From Nitratireductor luteus (GTDB lineage Bacteria; Pseudomonadota; Alphaproteobacteria; Rhizobiales; Rhizobiaceae): a stretch of 64,000 bases of DNA. Positions 8,543-16,747 of this stretch are shown here, piece after piece (position 1 is the stretch's first letter; each line of letters opens with the position of its first letter). The position numbers and the translations under genes were made by a program. Where the stretch lies: contig NZ_JAOANW010000006.1 in the NCBI RefSeq assembly GCF_026162365.1, positions 248,001-312,000 on the forward strand. The letters run 5' to 3'. Below the pieces are notes generated by a model. The model searched no databases. It worked only from the letters and a program-made list of their open reading frames with translations, and was not told where the DNA came from.

Positions 8543-9214
8543 GTGCGCATCCTGGTGGTCGAGGATACGGAGGACGTGGCGGAAGCCATCCTCGCCCATT
8601 TCCAGAAGCAAGGCCATGTGTGCGAGCATGCCGCAACGCGCGAGGATGCGGCGCATTTCGCCGGCCTCGACCCGTTCGACCTGATCATTCTCGACCTCAA
8701 CCTGCCCGACGGCTCTGGCCTTGATTTCCTCAAGCATCTGCGGGCGGAAAAGAACATGGTGCCGGTGCTGGTGCTGACGGCGCGCATGCATGTGGACGAC
8801 AAGATCGACGCGCTCGACTTCGGCGCCGACGATTATCTGGTCAAGCCTTTCGACCTGCGCGAGCTCGAAGCGCGCGCTCGGGCGGTCAGCCGCCGGCAGT
8901 ACGGCGCGGCGGACACTATCGTCGAGATCGGCAACCTGAAATGCAACTTCGCCGCACGCACGGTGCGGATCGGCGACCGCGACATCGAGCTGACGCGGCG
9001 CGAATTCATCCTGCTCGAGGCCTTTGCCGGCGGCCTCAACCGGGTTCTCGACAAGGATGACCTTTACTCGCGGCTCTACGGCCTGACCGGTGAAGCCGGC
9101 CTCAATGCAGTGGAGGTCTATGTGGCACGGCTACGGCGCAAGCTGGAAGGTGCGGACCTTGAAATCAAGACGCTCCGCGGCCTCGGCTATCAGGCCGTCA
9201 AGAGGACGCCATGA
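8543..9214 (+). CDS. tctD: TctD-like response regulator, OmpR family
   Basis: DNA-binding response regulator of 223 residues starting with GTG. The receiver domain has the acidic pair ED at 7-8, phospho-acceptor Asp51 (IILDLNLPDG), Thr79 and Lys101 (DDYLVKPFD). The C-terminal winged helix (about 125-220) ends with VYVARLRRKLEGADLEIKT, typical of the OmpR/PhoB class. Its gene overlaps the sensor kinase by ATGA. Divergence from tctC by about 100 bases is the usual arrangement for TctD regulators that turn on their transporter when substrate is present. Confidence 0.92.
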   Translation: MRILVVEDTEDVAEAILAHFQKQGHVCEHAATREDAAHFAGLDPFDLIILDLNLPDGSGLDFLKHLRAEKNMVPVLVLTARMHVDDKIDALDFGADDYLVKPFDLRELEARARAVSRRQYGAADTIVEIGNLKCNFAARTVRIGDRDIELTRREFILLEAFAGGLNRVLDKDDLYSRLYGLTGEAGLNAVEVYVARLRRKLEGADLEIKTLRGLGYQAVKRTP

Positions 9215-10635
9215 TCGGGTTTGGTGGGATCGGGTCTGGGACCGCACCCGGCCACGCGAGGCCTGTCTCGTCGGCCAAGAGCCAGTCGATCGCCTTCCGG
9301 CTCGGCCTTGCCATGGTGCTGATCCTGATCGCCGTCGTCACTGCGACGATCCTTGCGGCCAACCAATTCGGCCAGGCGGCGAGCGACGAGACCTTCGACA
9401 GGCTGCTGCGCGGGGCGGCCCTGCAGATCGCCGAGCGCATATCGGTGGCGGACGGGCAGACCCAGGTGGACCTGCCGGTCTCCGCCTTCGAGCTGTTGTC
9501 GCTGGCGCGGAACGACCGGGTCTTCTACCGGGTCATCGGCCCAGACGGGCGCACGCTGACGGGCTATGACGACCTGCCCCGGCCCGCCCGGCAAAGCCGC
9601 GGCGCCGGCGCGGTCATCTATGACGCGCGCTACAAGGGCACGCCGGTGCGTGCGGTCATGCTCACCCGCCAGCTCGCCGAGCGCTCGATCAGCGGCGAGG
9701 TGATGATCCTGGTGGCGCAGACGACCGGCGAGCGCAGCGCGCTGGCCACGAGCATCGCCACCCGCGCCGTCCTCATCATCGCCGCCGCCGGCGTACTGCT
9801 GCTGTTCCTGGCCCTCATCGTGCTGCGGATCGCGCTGCGCCCGCTGGCGCGCGTCGAGCGGGCGATGCTGATGCGCGAGGCGAACGACCTGTCGCCCATC
9901 GACGTGCCGGCGCCGCAGGAAATCGCGATCCTGCTCCAGGCGATCAACCGCTTCATGGGCCGTCTCGACAAGCGCATCGAGGCCATGCAGAACTTCGTCG
10001 CCGATGCCGCCCACCAGATCCGCACGCCGATCACCGCGCTGCGCGCCCAGGCGCAACTGGCGCTGGAGGAAAAGGACCCCGCCCGGCTGGAGCGACTGCA
10101 CAGGAGGCTCTATGCGCGCAGCGTCGGCCTCGGTCGTCTCGCCGACCAGCTTCTGAGCCATGCCTTGATCGCCCACCGCGCCGACACCGCCACCATGGAG
10201 AGGATCGATCTGCGGCGGGTGGCGCTGGAGGCGGAGCGCGAAACGCGCGCCGTGGCCGACGAGGCTGTTCTGGTCGAGCTGCCGGACGAGGAGATCTGGA
10301 TAGAAGGCGATCCCGTCAGCCTGCGCGAGGCCGTCAAGAACCTGATCAACAACGCGATCAGACACGGCCGTCCGCCGGTGACGCTGCGCGTTGCCCGCCA
10401 GGGCGATGCCGAGGCGCAGATCGTCGTGACCGACAGGGGCAGCGGCATGTCGGAGGAGGCCGCCGCCCGCATTGGCGAGCGCTTCACCTCGGACGGCATC
10501 AGCCCGGAAAGTGCCGGCCTCGGGCTTTCCATCGTCGCCTCGGTCGCCGCCATGCATGGCGCGCGCATCATCCGCCACAAGCCGGAAGGCGGCGGCTTCG
10601 CCATCGGCTTCCAATTCCCCATGGACCATTCATGA
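9211..10635 (+). CDS. tctE: TctE-like sensor histidine kinase
   Basis: Membrane sensor kinase of 474 residues. The order is a membrane helix at about 31-50, a periplasmic sensor part of the TctE type (about 51-185), a second helix (RAVLIIAAAGVLLLFLALIV, about 188-207), HAMP, the dimerisation domain with the phosphorylated His268 in FVADAAHQIRTPITALRAQ, and an ATPase domain with N box (KNLINNAIRHG), G1 (DRGSGM) and G2 (SAGLGLSIV). It overlaps the genes on both sides by ATGA, so regulator, kinase and a binding protein form one translational unit. It is inferred to sense the TTT substrate. Confidence 0.92.
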   Translation: MIGFGGIGSGTAPGHARPVSSAKSQSIAFRLGLAMVLILIAVVTATILAANQFGQAASDETFDRLLRGAALQIAERISVADGQTQVDLPVSAFELLSLARNDRVFYRVIGPDGRTLTGYDDLPRPARQSRGAGAVIYDARYKGTPVRAVMLTRQLAERSISGEVMILVAQTTGERSALATSIATRAVLIIAAAGVLLLFLALIVLRIALRPLARVERAMLMREANDLSPIDVPAPQEIAILLQAINRFMGRLDKRIEAMQNFVADAAHQIRTPITALRAQAQLALEEKDPARLERLHRRLYARSVGLGRLADQLLSHALIAHRADTATMERIDLRRVALEAERETRAVADEAVLVELPDEEIWIEGDPVSLREAVKNLINNAIRHGRPPVTLRVARQGDAEAQIVVTDRGSGMSEEAAARIGERFTSDGISPESAGLGLSIVASVAAMHGARIIRHKPEGGGFAIGFQFPMDHS

Positions 10636-11729
10636 GAGACCCTTTGAGACTGCTTCTAGCGCTTTCCTTTGTGCTGACGGCGCTTGCGCCGGCGAATGCC
10701 GCCATGTCCCGGCTGCCACCGCGCGCCGGCACGGCTTCGGCGACGCTGGTGATCGAAAGCACCACGGATCTGGCCGTGTTCGAACCCATGCTGCTGGCGT
10801 TCCAGGAACGCAATCCCGGGGTCGCCATAGCCTATCGCGAACTGACCACGAACGAGCTCGACGCCGATATCGACAGAGCCTGCGCGGAACGCCGCTTCGC
10901 CGCCGATCTCGTCGTCTCGTCGTCGATCGACCAGCAGCTGAAGCTCGTCAATGACGGCTGCGCCCTGCCCCTGAACCTGCCGGCGGCGGAAGCCCTGCCC
11001 GACTGGGCACGCTGGCGCAACGAGTTGTTCGGCCTCACCTTCGAGCCCGCCGTGACCGTCTATAACCGCGAATGGTTCAGGGACCGGCCGGTGCCGCAAA
11101 GCCGCTTCGAGCTCATCGACCTTCTGCGCGACAGCGAGGATTTCGTCGGCCGGATAGGCACCTACGACATCGAAAGCTCGGGCGTGGGCTATCTGTTTGC
11201 CTTCCAGGACGCCTTGCAGGCGAGCACCTGGGGCCGGCTGGTGGAGAGCCTGGGGCGCAACGAGGCGCGATTGTTCTGCTGCACGGCGGAGATTCTGGAG
11301 TGGGTCGCCGACGGCCGCCTGCTGGTCGGCTACAATGTGCTGGGCTCCTATGCGCTGGAACGCATCGAGCGCGACGACCGGTTCGGCGTCATCCTGCCGT
11401 CGGACTACACGCTGGTCATGGCGCGGGCCGCCTTCGTGTCGCGGGAGGCGCGCCAACCTGAAATGGCCGCGCGCTTCATATCCTTCATGCTGTCGCCGGC
11501 CGGCCGCGACATCCTCTCCCGCCAGATGCGCCTCCTCTCGCCGGTGGACGGCGCCGACCAGCTCGCGCGCCTGACGGGTCACGACAGTGCCGATCCCCGG
11601 GCCGACCCCCAGACGCTGCGGCCCATCGCCATGTCCCCTGCCCTTCTGGTGGGGCTCGACCGCGCCAAGCGCGAAATCTTCCTCAGGCAATGGCGCGCCG
11701 CCCTGCCGGCATCGCCGGCAAGCGAGTAG
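10632..11729 (+). CDS. periplasmic extracellular solute-binding protein linked to the TctDE kinase
   Basis: Secreted binding protein of 365 residues with a signal peptide (MRDPLRLLLALSFVLTALAP, cleavage near ANAA). Its fold is that of ABC-type iron/phosphoglycerate-binding proteins: ATLVIESTTDLAVFEPMLLA at the start of lobe 1, and PAVTVYNREWF and SYALERIERDDRFGVILPS in the ligand cleft. No ABC permease or ATPase is adjacent; the gene overlaps the kinase gene by ATGA. This resembles PgtC-type proteins that modulate a sensor kinase rather than deliver cargo. Its role as an accessory sensor is inference. Confidence 0.8.
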   Translation: MRDPLRLLLALSFVLTALAPANAAMSRLPPRAGTASATLVIESTTDLAVFEPMLLAFQERNPGVAIAYRELTTNELDADIDRACAERRFAADLVVSSSIDQQLKLVNDGCALPLNLPAAEALPDWARWRNELFGLTFEPAVTVYNREWFRDRPVPQSRFELIDLLRDSEDFVGRIGTYDIESSGVGYLFAFQDALQASTWGRLVESLGRNEARLFCCTAEILEWVADGRLLVGYNVLGSYALERIERDDRFGVILPSDYTLVMARAAFVSREARQPEMAARFISFMLSPAGRDILSRQMRLLSPVDGADQLARLTGHDSADPRADPQTLRPIAMSPALLVGLDRAKREIFLRQWRAALPASPASE

Positions 11730-11741
11730 CGGGTACTGGAT

Positions 11742-11808
11742 TACAGTTTCGTTTCACGCCGCGCCCTGCGCTACGGACGCAAGGGCGCGGCGGTGAAACG
11801 AAACCGTA
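11742..11808. terminator. long hairpin after the tctDE operon
   Basis: Near-perfect inverted repeat with arms at 11742-11770 and 11778-11808 (GTTTCGTTTCAC / GTGAAACGAAAC outside, GCCGCGCCCT / AGGGCGCGGC inside). It lies after the binding-protein gene and just outside the IS630 element. The inner part resembles the outer arms of the larger hairpin elements. It likely ends rightward transcription and, before the IS arrived, leftward transcription from the ABC operon. Confidence 0.7.
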
Positions 11809-11814
11809 GAACTA

Positions 11815-12862
11815 GAGCATATCTGGTTCTCTCTGAATCGATTTGGGATTCCGGTTCGACCGTATCTGTGATTCAGAATCCATACTGGTGAAGGAGGCCA
11901 GCATGGATGACGAAGCCCTGTTCGAATGATCTTCGTGAGCGTGCAGTCGCTGCAATGCAGGCCGGAGAGAGTTGCCGGGCGGTTGGCGGGCGGTTTTCGG
12001 TGGCCCCATCAAGCGTGGTGAAATGGACGCAGCGCGCGGCCCGAACCCGCTCGGTGAACCCCGGCCAGATGGGCGGACATCGCAAACCGGTGCTTGAGCC
12101 GCATCGGGACTGGCTGCTTGATCAGGTCCGGCGCCGCCCGGAGTTGACGGTGAAAGGGCTGCAGGCGTTGCTGGCCGAGCGCGGTGTGGAAGTCAGCCAC
12201 GATACGGTCTGGCGGTTCCTGCGTGCCTGCGGGCTCAGTTTCAAAAAAAGACGCTGGTCGCGAACGAGCGCGAGCGCCCGGATGTGAAGCGCCGCCGGGA
12301 CAGATGGATGCGCCATCAGGGCCGGGTTGATCCGGCGCGGCTGGTGTTCATCGATGAAACCTGGGTAAAGACCAACATGGCGCCGCTGCGGGGCTGGGCA
12401 CCAAAAGGCGACAGGCTACCCGGAGCTGCCCCGTTCGGACACTGGAACACATCCACATTCATCGCGGCGCTGAGGCACGCCGGATCGACGCGCCATGGGT
12501 GTTTGACGGGCCGGTGAATGGCGAGATCTTCCGCACCTATGTCGAGAAGGTGCTGGCGCCCACGCTGAAACCCGGGGATATCGTCGTGATGGACAATCTC
12601 GGCAGCCATAAAGGCGAGGCCGTGCGAAGAGCGATCCGCACAGCCGGAGCTCATTTGCTGTTCCTGCCGCCATGTTCTCCTGACCTGAACCCCATCGAAC
12701 AGGCATTTGCCAAGCTCAAGCACTGGCTGCGAGATGCCGCCGCCCGATCCCGCGAAACCCTCTGGCGCACAATCGGCGATATCCTCGACCAGTTCTCACC
12801 GGAAGAATGCGCCAACTACATCCTCAATGCAGGATATGCTTCCGTCAAAACCTGATGCGCTC
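11815..12862 (+). mobile_element. IS630-family insertion sequence, 1048 bp
   Basis: The element is flanked by TA at 11813-11814 and at 12863-12864, the target duplication of IS630/mariner transposons. The ends are imperfect inverted repeats: left GAGCATATCTGGTTCT, right (complement) GAGCGCATCAGGTTTT, 12 of 16 matching. The interior encodes a DDE transposase in three reading-frame pieces. The insertion lies at the stop codon of the amino-acid ABC ATPase gene: the restored TA plus the first G of the IS recreates TAG. Confidence 0.9.
11907..12855 (+). pseudogene. IS630-family transposase, frame-disrupted
   Basis: The transposase reads in three segments. 11907-12287 holds the N-terminal helix-turn-helix part (starting MTKPCSNDLRERAV). 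12284-12517 holds the first catalytic Asp ([13 protein letters not shown]). 12499-12855 holds the second Asp ([11 protein letters not shown]) and the Glu ([11 protein letters not shown]). The first break lies in a run of seven A (about 12243-12250), where slippage by -1 would restore the frame, as in some IS630 members. The second break, near 12480-12485, looks like loss of a single base between ALRH and [10 protein letters not shown], with no slippery run. The copy is therefore probably inactive. Confidence 0.85.
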
Positions 12863-13593
12863 TAAAGCACCTTGCGCAGGAAAGCTCTCGTGCGCGGGTC
12901 GGAGGGGTCCTTGAACATGTGGGCGGGCGGGCCCTGCTCGATGATCCTGCCGCCGTCCATGAAGATTACGCGGTCGGCGATGTCGCGGGCGAACTGCATC
13001 TCGTGGGTGACGATCAGCATTGTCTGGCGCGCGTCGGCAATCTTCTTGAGAAGTTGCAGAACCTCGTCGATCCATTCGGGATCGAGCGCCGAGGTCGGCT
13101 CGTCGATCAGCATCAGCTCGGCGTCCGCCGCCATTGCGCGGCCGATGCCGACACGCTGCTGCTGACCGCCGGAAAGAGCGGCCGGGTAACTCTCCCCCCT
13201 GTCGGCGAGGCCGATGGTGGAAAGGATGTCGCGGGCGCGCGCGTGGGCTTCCTCCTTTGGCCAGCCACGCACAGTGATCAGGCCTTCGGCGATGTTTTCG
13301 AGCGCGGTCTTGTTGGCGAAGAGCGCATAGTTCTGGAAGACGAAGGATGTGTGCCGGCGCACACGGCGCTGTTCCGCCGCCGAGGCGGTGCGGGCATCGA
13401 CGGATATGTCGCCGATGCGAATGTCGCCCTCGTCCGGTTTCTCCAGGAAATTCAGGCAGCGCAGCAGCGTCGACTTGCCGGTGCCTGAAGAACCGATGAC
13501 GGCAACGCGCTCGCCTTCGCCGATGTCGAGATCGATACCGTCGAGCACGGTGTTGGCGCCGTAGCGCTTTGTCAGTCCGCGAACAGAGATCAT
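12862..13593 (-). CDS. amino-acid ABC transporter ATP-binding protein
   Basis: ATPase of a polar amino-acid importer, 243 residues, starting MISVRGLTKRYG at 13593. Walker A is GSSGTGKST (about 36-44), the Q loop is in SFVFQNYALF, the signature is LSGGQQQRVGIGRAMA, Walker B is LMLIDEPTSALD, and the switch His is in VTHEMQF. The start overlaps the permease stop by ATGA, so it follows the permease in one operon with the binding protein. Its stop codon is formed across the IS630 insertion point, and the encoded C-terminus is unchanged by the insertion. The cystine/polar amino-acid group fits best. Confidence 0.93.
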   Translation of the reverse strand: MISVRGLTKRYGANTVLDGIDLDIGEGERVAVIGSSGTGKSTLLRCLNFLEKPDEGDIRIGDISVDARTASAAEQRRVRRHTSFVFQNYALFANKTALENIAEGLITVRGWPKEEAHARARDILSTIGLADRGESYPAALSGGQQQRVGIGRAMAADAELMLIDEPTSALDPEWIDEVLQLLKKIADARQTMLIVTHEMQFARDIADRVIFMDGGRIIEQGPPAHMFKDPSDPRTRAFLRKVL

Positions 13594-14336
13594 CGGGCAT
13601 GCGCCTTTCCAAGACGGATTTCCAGACGACGCTGAAGGACGGTCAGCGTTTCGACGATGGCCCAGTAGATAAGGGCGACCAGGATGAAGGCCTCGAAATA
13701 GAGGAAGCTTCCTGCCGCTTCCTTCTGGGTCGCGCCCATGAGCTCGGTGACGCCGAGCGTGAAGGCGAGCGAGGTGCTCTTGATCATGTCGACGAAGTAA
13801 TTGACCAGCGTGGGCGCGGCCACGCGCGCGGCCTGCGGCAGGATGATGCGGCGCATCATCTGCGCCGTCGTCATGCCCACCGACAGGGAAGCCTCCCACT
13901 GGGAGCGGTCGACGCCGACGATGGCGGCGCGGATGCTCTCGGCCATGTACGCGGCGAAATGCAGCGTCAGCCCCATCACCGCCGCCGTCACACCATTGAT
14001 GGCGGTGAGGAAGGAAAAGACCTGCGGCAAGCCGTAATAGAACAGGAAGAGCTGTACCAGCAGCGGCGTGCCGCGAAAGAAGCTGATGAAGAAACGGGTG
14101 AACCCGTCGAGCACCGGCACCTTCATGACCCGGATGATGGCCATCAGTGAAGCCAGAACCAGGGCCAGCACCATGGCGACCGACGCCATGGCCAGGGTCA
14201 GCGGCACGTATTTCAAGAGAACGGGGACGAGCCCCAACATGTAGTCGAGATCGAGTGGTCGCACGGGCCTGGGCTCTTTCCTGGCGGTCTGGTTGCGCGA
14301 TCCGAAATCCCGTTCGAACGCCGGCGCCGCCCTCAC
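13590..14336 (-). CDS. amino-acid ABC transporter permease
   Basis: Inner-membrane subunit of the HisM/TcyL type. The frame opens at 14336, giving 248 residues. A GTG at 14264 (VRPLDLDYMLGLV) is an equally likely start and would give 224 residues, nearer the family norm. About five membrane helices are visible. The EAA loop that contacts the ATPase is EASLSVGMTTAQMMRRIILP (about residues 148-167). FFRGTPLLVQLFLFYYGLP is the classic N-terminal signature of this family. The gene lies between the binding-protein gene and the ATPase. Confidence 0.92.
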   Translation of the reverse strand: MRAAPAFERDFGSRNQTARKEPRPVRPLDLDYMLGLVPVLLKYVPLTLAMASVAMVLALVLASLMAIIRVMKVPVLDGFTRFFISFFRGTPLLVQLFLFYYGLPQVFSFLTAINGVTAAVMGLTLHFAAYMAESIRAAIVGVDRSQWEASLSVGMTTAQMMRRIILPQAARVAAPTLVNYFVDMIKSTSLAFTLGVTELMGATQKEAAGSFLYFEAFILVALIYWAIVETLTVLQRRLEIRLGKAHAR

Positions 14337-14404
14337 CCTCTACTCGCAACGGGTGGGAGACGGGTGGGGGGCGGCGCCGGCCTCGGTGACCGGAATCGCC
14401 TCTG

Positions 14405-15148
14405 CTACTCCGTAATATCCGCCCCGAACCACTTTTGCGAGATTTCAGACAGCGTGCCGTTTTCCTTCAGCGTGGTGATGCCCGCATCGAGCCGGTCGCG
14501 CAGCGCCCGGCCTTCCTCGTCGTCGCGGAAAGGCAGCGCGTTGCGGATCTCCGAGAAGCGCTCGCCGGCCAGCGCCAGCGGCAGCGGCGTTTCCTTGATC
14601 ACCTGCGTCGCGCTCACGCGATCCATGACGAAGGCGTCGACCCGGCCGAGCGCCGTCTCCTGCTCCAGATTGCTCTCATAGGTCTTGATGTCGATCTCGT
14701 CCGCATAGGGAAGCTCGCGCAGGAGTTGCTCGAAATTCGAGCCGAGATTGACGGCGACGGTGCGGCCTTTCAGGTCTTCCGGACCCTGGATCTCGTCCTC
14801 GTTGCCGCGCTTGACCACCACCTGGGCGCCGTCGATCACATAGGACTGCGAGAATGCGAACTTCTTCTCGCGCTCCGGCGTGATGGTGATCTGGTTGGCG
14901 ATGGTGTCGATGCGGCCGGCTTCCAGCGCGCCGACGAGGCCTGAAAAGCTCATGGTGACGAATTCCACGTCGTCGCCCGTCTCTTCGGCAAGCGCATTGA
15001 TGAAGTCAACTTCGAAGCCCTGCAGCTTGTCCTGCTTGACGAACGTGAACGGGAAATAGCCGCCGGACATGCCCACCTTGATGGTGTCGGCAAGGGAAGC
15101 GGAGGTGGATACCGCCAGAAGGGCGGCGGCAAGAACCAGTTTGCGCAT
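14405..15148 (-). CDS. amino-acid (cystine-type) ABC transporter binding protein
   Basis: Periplasmic receptor of 247 residues if begun at MRKLVLAAALLAVSTSASLA; an ATG 12 bases upstream is also possible. The signal peptide ends near ASLADTIKVG. The SBP_bac_3 fold shows GYFPFTFVKQDKLQGFEVDF, the ligand-contact stretch ALEAGRIDTIANQITITPER, and the second lobe from GRTVAVNLGSNFEQ. The pattern resembles FliY/TcyJ cystine-binding proteins. First gene of the leftward operon; the permease follows about 70 bases later. The ligand cannot be fixed from sequence. Confidence 0.9.
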   Translation of the reverse strand: MRKLVLAAALLAVSTSASLADTIKVGMSGGYFPFTFVKQDKLQGFEVDFINALAEETGDDVEFVTMSFSGLVGALEAGRIDTIANQITITPEREKKFAFSQSYVIDGAQVVVKRGNEDEIQGPEDLKGRTVAVNLGSNFEQLLRELPYADEIDIKTYESNLEQETALGRVDAFVMDRVSATQVIKETPLPLALAGERFSEIRNALPFRDDEEGRALRDRLDAGITTLKENGTLSEISQKWFGADITE

Positions 15149-15686
15149 TTCAATCTCCATGTCGCGAAACGATTTCGCAAGGAGCGCAAAAAATAGGGAT
15201 TCCGGAACGGTTTTCTATGGCTTAAGTGCTTTGTCACCGGAAAAAGCAATTCCATTCTGGCTTCCGGGATAACAGCAATCTTTTCATTCTACTCTAACGC
15301 GCTGCCGAGTGGACTTGTTCTCCTGCTTCAGCGGACTTAATGGCCGCTAACGGTCCCGAATGCCGGATGGCATTCAAGTCCGGGTTTCGGCTTGTCGCCA
15401 TTGGCGGCATTGCCCGACGGGTGACACTGGATGGTTCCACTGGGCCCGCCTGGAGCGCCGTGGGTCCATTCGGAAACACAAAGGATGCTCCATCTTCCTG
15501 CTTTGCCGATTTTATACAAACGTCAGGCGAGTCCACCTGACTGCAAGGCTCCATAGCCAATTGGCTAGATGGCCGCCGTATTCGGCCAGGCGTATAATGG
15601 TTTTTTGGTGCGTTCTGTCGCGGCGGGCGCACCGGCACCGAGACGGCAGCGCTCGCCCCGACCGACGCTCGTTTTGGGAGGATGAA
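15149..15686. other. long gene-free region between divergent transcription units
   Basis: This stretch holds the upstream region of the leftward amino-acid operon and that of the secreted-protein gene. There is a short palindrome (AATGCCGGATGGCATT, about 15358-15373). A consensus -10 hexamer TATAAT at 15593-15598 lies about 90 bases before the 15687 start. No open frame here resembles a known protein. Confidence 0.5.
15593..15598 (+). promoter_or_regulatory. -10 element of the promoter for the 15687 gene
   Basis: A perfect TATAAT hexamer (GGCGTATAATGG) is present about 90 bases before the start of the secreted-protein gene. No good -35 box lies 16-18 bases upstream. The promoter may therefore need an activator or another sigma factor. 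Confidence 0.45.
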
Positions 15687-16235
15687 ATGCGTCTGTGGTC
15701 AATGTACTCAATGGCCGCTGCCCTTGCCGGGCTTGGGCTGTCTACAGCAGTTCTGGCGGCTGACATGAGTGACGAGGAACTGATCGACAATGCAATGTCT
15801 GCGGCACCTGAGGCGGTGGCGCGCAATGCGACGGTCATCGCGATCGGCGAAAACGGCGAGATACGAACGCTGAAAGAAGGCACCAACAACTTCACCTGCA
15901 TAGCGGACGACCCGGGCCCCGGCAACAATCCGATGTGTCTTGACCAGAATGCGATGGCGTGGGCCGAGGCCTGGATGAACAAGACGGAACCGCCAAAAGG
16001 CAAGGTGGGGCTTGGCTACATGCTGGCGGGCGGCGCTACGCCGAGCAATGTCGATCCCTTTGCCAAGCCGGCTGAAGGCGCGGAACTGGCGCAGGAGCCG
16101 CCACACGTCATGATCTTCAGCTTGCCGGAAATTCCGGCGGACTACCCACAGCCCGGAGATACACCTGACATGTCGCAGCCCTGGGTGATGTGGGCGGGAA
16201 CACCCTACGAACATCTGATGGTACCCGTTGAATAA
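15687..16235 (+). CDS. secreted protein of unknown function
   Basis: I do not recognise a characterised family. The ATG at 15687 follows TGGGAGGATGAA, a strong ribosome binding site, and gives 182 residues with a clear signal peptide (SMAAALAGLGLSTAVLAADM). The mature protein is acidic and rich in Pro and Gly. It has one probable disulfide pair (FTCIADDPGPGNNPMCLD) and a tail rich in Pro and Trp (PGDTPDMSQPWVMWAG). It is monocistronic, with a -10 box upstream and a hairpin terminator after the stop. It is probably a periplasmic protein; ligand or enzymatic activity cannot be inferred. Confidence 0.8.
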   Translation: MRLWSMYSMAAALAGLGLSTAVLAADMSDEELIDNAMSAAPEAVARNATVIAIGENGEIRTLKEGTNNFTCIADDPGPGNNPMCLDQNAMAWAEAWMNKTEPPKGKVGLGYMLAGGATPSNVDPFAKPAEGAELAQEPPHVMIFSLPEIPADYPQPGDTPDMSQPWVMWAGTPYEHLMVPVE

Positions 16236-16241
16236 GTCCTT

Positions 16242-16278
16242 CGGTCGGCGCGGGCCGCATATTGCGCCGCGCCGGCCG
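16242..16278 (+). terminator. hairpin terminator after the secreted-protein gene
   Basis: A 12-base stem (CGGTCGGCGCGG with CCGCGCCGGCCG) around a 13-base loop lies 7 bases after the stop and is followed by TCCTTCCTT. The remaining sequence to about 16670 shows no convincing gene. Confidence 0.7.
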
Positions 16279-16677
16279 TCCTTCCTTGCAGCGCGTTCGC
16301 ATCTCCTGAGCCGGGACTTCCGAATTCCTTCCCCGCCAGTCAGAACGGCGACAACGGTCGGGCCCCAGTGAGGGTATCGAGTTCAGTTTAAGTCACAAGC
16401 GGGGCCTGAAATGCCACGCTGGAGTCCATACGGGCTGCATCGGGCGCCATCGACCGCTGTCGGCAATCCGAGCACCGCAAGAACCCCGTTCCGGGTTGGA
16501 CATTGACCTTGCGCGCCAACCGCGCTTTGTGCGGGTTCGACATATCCATGGAACCTGCCCGCCGCGATGAATCCCCGCGCCACCCATGAGCGTATCGCGC
16601 TCTATGCCGCCCTGTCGAGACCGCGCTCGGCTGAACCCTTCCACACTCCCCTCACCTCCCCGCCCATGACACAGCGA

Positions 16678-16721
16678 TTGACACCGTTGCTACGTCCCTC
16701 TTATAACTAACCAGTCAGTTA
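16678..16721 (+). promoter_or_regulatory. sigma70-type promoter with overlapping TetR-like operator
   Basis: TTGACA at 16678-16683 and TATAAC at 16702-16707 are separated by 18 bases. The near-palindrome TAACTAACCAGTCAGTTA (16704-16721) covers the -10 box and the predicted transcription start, a position where a bound repressor blocks initiation. The operon driven from here contains its own tetR gene (19837). Autoregulation by that protein is inferred. Confidence 0.72.
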
Positions 16722-16747
16722 CATTCCAATCCTGACGGGAGGAACAT

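Noticed and set aside
15337-15540. Short open frames in the gap before the secreted-protein gene
   Set aside because: They lack ribosome binding sites and family likeness. One is in frame with the secreted protein but upstream of its clear start.
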